A DNA stretch of 9,940 nucleotides from Fusobacteriaceae bacterium (GTDB lineage: Bacteria; Fusobacteriota; Fusobacteriia; Fusobacteriales; Fusobacteriaceae): positions 1-9,940 of the forward strand of contig JAFGUR010000013.1 in assembly GCA_016938425.1 (NCBI GenBank), read 5' to 3'. Under the pieces are notes generated by a model. It was not told where the DNA came from. It saw nothing but the letters and a program-made list of their open reading frames with translations, and searched no databases. The translations under genes and the position numbers were made by a program. This document shows positions 8,242-9,940 of this stretch, one piece after another (the first letter of the stretch is position 1; each line of letters starts with the position of its first letter).

Positions 8242-9161
8242 TGACTGTTCAAATAATAGGTAAGTCAAAAATATGGCTTGGAATTTCATCAATTTTAGTA
8301 GTAATAGCTATTTTTGCTATTATAGGAAAAGGGCTTAATTTAGGATTAGACTTTACTGGAGGAAATTTATTTGAAATAAAATTTTCTAAGGTAGAAGCAG
8401 ATTTTAAAAAGAATGGTAAAGTTGATAAAACAGAAATTTTAAAAGGTTTAAATGTTACTCTAAATGAAATAGGGAAAGAAATCCCACAATTTACATCTGA
8501 AAGTAGAGTAGTACAAATTGATGACAAAGGAATAGCCTTAATAAGAACAAAAGAAATAAAAGAAGAGGAAAAATCAAAATTTTTAGAAAAACTAAAAGGA
8601 TACGATTCTTATGAAGTTTTAAAATCTGAGAAAGTTGGAGCAACAGTAGGAAAAGAGTTAATACAAAGTGCATTATTAGCAATAATAATAGGTTCACTTT
8701 TAATAGTTGTTTATATTTCTTGGCGTTTTGAGTTAAGATTTGCTTTAGGGGGAATTATAGCTTTATTACATGATGCTACAATAGCAATAGGAGCTATAGC
8801 ACTTTTAAATTTTGAAGTAAGCTCATCTTTTATAGCAGCAATACTTACAATAATAGGATATTCTATAAACGATACAATAGTTGTATATGATAGAATTAGA
8901 GAAAATATGAAAAAGAATAAAGGTGTTCCTTTAGAAAATATTATAGATAAATCAGTAAATGATGTTATGAGAAGGTCTTTAAATACTTCAATAACAACAT
9001 TATTAGCAGTTTTAGCAATTTTAGTATATGGTGGAGATACATTAAAAACTTTTATGGCAACTTTATTAGTAGGGATAGGTATAGGAACTTATTCTTCAAT
9101 ATTTGTGGCAAGTCCAATAGTTTATTTACTAGAAGGTAAATTTAAAAATAAAGTTAATTAA
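8241..9161 (+). CDS. secF: Protein translocase subunit SecF
   Basis: SecF forms the proton-driven SecDF complex with the SecD encoded just upstream. Its 306 residues are a normal length. TM1 is at about 10-28, then LGLDFTGGNLFEIKF (34-48), a short periplasmic domain, and VGATVGKELIQSALLAI (132-148) entering TM2. The conserved TM4 motif IGYSINDTIVVYDRIREN (205-222) contains Asp211, matching the E. coli SecF Asp213 region. RRSLNTSITT (244-253) carries the Arg that aligns with the functional Arg of TM5. The ATG is preceded by a near-perfect AAGGAGGT (8227-8234) inside secD and overlaps the secD stop by one base, so stoichiometric coupled translation is expected. Confidence 0.97.
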   Translation: MTVQIIGKSKIWLGISSILVVIAIFAIIGKGLNLGLDFTGGNLFEIKFSKVEADFKKNGKVDKTEILKGLNVTLNEIGKEIPQFTSESRVVQIDDKGIALIRTKEIKEEEKSKFLEKLKGYDSYEVLKSEKVGATVGKELIQSALLAIIIGSLLIVVYISWRFELRFALGGIIALLHDATIAIGAIALLNFEVSSSFIAAILTIIGYSINDTIVVYDRIRENMKKNKGVPLENIIDKSVNDVMRRSLNTSITTLLAVLAILVYGGDTLKTFMATLLVGIGIGTYSSIFVASPIVYLLEGKFKNKVN

Positions 9162-9168
9162 AACTTTA

Positions 9169-9175
9169 GGGGGGT
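9169..9175 (+). promoter_or_regulatory. G-rich ribosome binding site deciding the winged-helix gene start
   Basis: Six G residues (9169-9174) followed by T resemble GGAGGT with a G in place of A. Spacing is seven bases to the ATG at 9182 but one base to the ATG at 9176, which favours the second ATG. Confidence 0.5.
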
Positions 9176-9181
9176 ATGAGT

Positions 9182-9388
9182 ATGAGATATTCATCAGAAA
9201 AAATTGGAAATGATGCTGGAAAAATTTGGGAATCGTTAAATGCAAGTCCTAAGCAAACTATAAAAAGTTTGGAACAGGCAACAGAGCTTAAAAGAGAAGA
9301 AATTTTGTTAGCTTTGGGATGGTTATTTAAAGAGGATAAAATTTTTGCAGAAACAGCTGGAAGTTCAGTTAAAGTATCCTTGAAATAA
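9182..9388 (+). CDS. Small winged helix-turn-helix protein (DUF2582-like)
   Basis: This small protein has 68 residues from the ATG at 9182, or 70 from the in-frame ATG at 9176. I prefer 9182 because the G-rich ribosome binding site (9169-9174) lies seven bases before it but only one base before 9176. The pattern IGNDAGKIWESLNASPKQTIKSLEQATELKREEILLALGWLFKEDKI fits a compact winged helix: helix 1, a recognition helix-turn-helix, then a short beta wing (FAETAGSSVKVSL). It resembles the DUF2582-type winged-helix family, whose members occur as stand-alone domains of about 70 residues. The target is unknown, and DNA binding is inferred from the fold only. It lies 20 bases after secF and ends the operon, with its stop codon embedded in the terminator hairpin. 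Confidence 0.85.
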   Translation: MRYSSEKIGNDAGKIWESLNASPKQTIKSLEQATELKREEILLALGWLFKEDKIFAETAGSSVKVSLK

Positions 9389-9428
9389 GAAAGAGGCAAG
9401 AATTTTTATTCTTGCCTCTTTCTTATTT
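9383..9428. terminator. Perfect 21-bp hairpin, bidirectional terminator at operon end
   Basis: The left arm (9383-9403) and right arm (9408-9428) are exact reverse complements around a TTTT loop. The GC-richer centre GAGGCAAG/CTTGCCTC is flanked by A-rich and T-rich arms, so either strand ends its hairpin with a T-rich run. It would therefore work in both directions. The stop codon of the winged-helix gene (9386-9388) lies inside the left arm. Confidence 0.9.
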
Positions 9429-9474
9429 TACAATTGGATCTACTGAATTAGAAGCTGTTTATAAAAGTCGTGGC

Positions 9475-9644
9475 TTACGCAGTCACCTAATGTCATCAAC
9501 TTAGTGAATCTAAACAACCCCCTCTAAACCTCCCCCTGATAAGGGGAGACTTGGAGCTTTAAGTTTTTTAATTTTCATTACAGCTATAATTTGAGCAAAT
9601 TATACTGTAAATTTTCTTAAGTTGACGATATTACGCAGCCACCT
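9475..9644. repeat. Nested direct and inverted repeats (candidate MITE-like unit)
   Basis: The outer direct repeats are TTACGCAGTCACCT (9475-9488) and TTACGCAGCCACCT (9631-9644), 13 of 14 identical. Just inside them lie inverted repeats TCATCAACTTA (9493-9503) and TAAGTTGACGA (9618-9628), 10 of 11 complementary. Between these is a CTCCCC/GGGGAG stem (9530-9535 with 9543-9548) around a seven-base loop. An element with terminal inverted repeats flanked by duplicated sequence is the simplest reading, but the 14-base flank could also be part of a larger repeat family. Confidence 0.5.
9530..9548. repeat. CTCCCC/GGGGAG stem-loop inside the repeat unit
   Basis: Six perfectly complementary bases on each side enclose CTGATAA. 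It stands out as a C/G block in AT-rich DNA. No T-tract follows on the + strand, so a terminator role is unlikely. Confidence 0.6.
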
Positions 9645-9647
9645 CGC

Positions 9648-9660
9648 GCCTGCCACAGGC
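9648..9660. repeat. GCCTG-CCA-CAGGC hairpin
   Basis: Perfect 5-bp arms with a three-base loop lie in the most GC-rich part of the window. An overlapping structure is nearby: the 8-base palindrome TTGCGCAA (9676-9683), whose TTGCGC also pairs with GCGCAA at 9698-9703. Together they suggest a folded RNA or an old inserted element. Confidence 0.5.
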
Positions 9661-9822
9661 ATAAGCTCCACTTCGTTGCGCAAAAACCTGACGTTGGGCG
9701 CAAATAAAATCAAAGCAACAAAATTATAGTCTTTTAGAACTAAAAGGATTAAACGCCACGTTTACGCGGTTTTTAGATATTCTTAATTTTAGGAAGAAAT
9801 TTTAGAGTAATCTTATGCAGAA

Positions 9823-9856
9823 CAAGCGGAGTCCAAGGTTTGGATGCTTGATTTTT
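9823..9856 (+). terminator. Possible intrinsic terminator in the intergenic region
   Basis: CAAGC (9823-9827) pairs with GCTTG (9846-9850), and inside it TCCAA (9832-9836) pairs with TTGGA (9840-9844) around the loop GGT. A run of five T (9852-9856) follows on the + strand only. This resembles a rho-independent terminator with an internal loop. No gene lies directly upstream, so it might end a non-coding transcript from the repeat region. The T-run is itself part of an AT palindrome (9851-9865). Confidence 0.4.
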
Positions 9857-9888
9857 AATAAAAATTGTAAAAAACTAACATTTATTCA

Positions 9889-9938
9889 CTGAAAAATATT
9901 TTGTACTACAATAAAATCAAAGTATTTATATTTTTCAG
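9889..9938. repeat. 11-bp inverted repeat near right edge
   Basis: CTGAAAAATAT (9889-9899) and ATATTTTTCAG (9928-9938) are perfect reverse complements separated by 28 bases. This could be an operator pair around a promoter for a gene beyond the window, or the end of another repeat element. Nothing in the visible sequence decides between these. Confidence 0.45.
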
Positions 9939-9940
9939 CA

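Larger units (their letters stand above)
9429..9940. other. Gene-free, repeat-rich intergenic region
   Basis: No convincing coding sequence is visible on either strand over these 512 bases. The composition differs from the genes: 9630-9770 contains several CG-rich words (CTCGCGCC, TTGCGCAA, GGGCGC, ACGCGG) in an otherwise AT-rich genome. The region contains the paired repeats at 9475-9644, hairpins at 9648-9660, 9731-9746 and 9755-9769, a terminator-like stem at 9823-9850, and an AT-rich inverted repeat near the right edge. From composition and structure it is most likely a dispersed intergenic repeat, a MITE-like element or a structured RNA. It may also contain the promoter region of a gene to the right. 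Confidence 0.6.

Noticed and set aside
7848..8697. Open frames on the minus strand opposite secD and secF
   Set aside because: They are antisense shadows of AT-rich membrane protein genes with low-complexity hydrophobic translations and no ribosome binding sites.
9510..9578. Minus-strand 22-codon ORF (MKIKKLKAPSLPLSGGGLEGVV)
   Set aside because: It has no Shine-Dalgarno sequence before the ATG and is only the translation of the C/G-rich repeat core. A second minus frame over the same bases (SPLIRGRFRGG, stop at 9496) reads equally well, as expected of non-coding repeat DNA.
9429..9940. CRISPR array or tRNA/rRNA gene in the tail region
   Set aside because: The repeats are only paired, not regularly spaced, and no cloverleaf or rRNA-like segment could be recognised.

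Overview
The window looks like a chromosomal segment of a Fusobacterium (F. nucleatum-like) genome. The DNA is strongly AT-rich, with AGA, ATA and TTA codons favoured. The proteins read as fusobacterial versions of housekeeping genes. A lipopolysaccharide (LPS) transport pair (OstA/LptA-like plus LptB) points to a diderm cell. The genus call is inference from composition and protein character; no database was searched.

All supported genes lie on the + strand. Positions 2-2710 hold the 3' part of a very long OstA/LptA-like protein, open at the left window edge and ending in two Ig-like modules. It is followed 19 bases later by lptB (2730-3455). An 88-base gap then carries a good sigma70-type promoter (TTGACA, 16-base spacer, TATAAA). 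From it reads a tightly packed run: alaS (3544-6144), ruvX/yqgF (6144-6572), an unrecognised 129-residue exported or membrane-anchored protein (6569-6958), secD (7006-8241), secF (8241-9161) and a small winged-helix protein (9182-9388). Several junctions overlap by 1 or 4 bases, which suggests translational coupling. The run ends in a perfect 21-bp hairpin that overlaps the last stop codon.

Positions 9429-9940 contain no convincing gene. This stretch is locally much richer in GC than the genes and is full of nested direct and inverted repeats, small hairpins and a terminator-like stem followed by T5. It looks like a dispersed intergenic repeat, a MITE-like element or a structured non-coding RNA. 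It is the least explained part of the window.

Functionally, the window combines envelope building (LPS transport, SecDF-assisted export) with translation (AlaRS) and nucleic-acid maintenance (RuvX). The two novelty candidates are the Ig-tailed giant LptA-like protein and the repeat-rich tail region.
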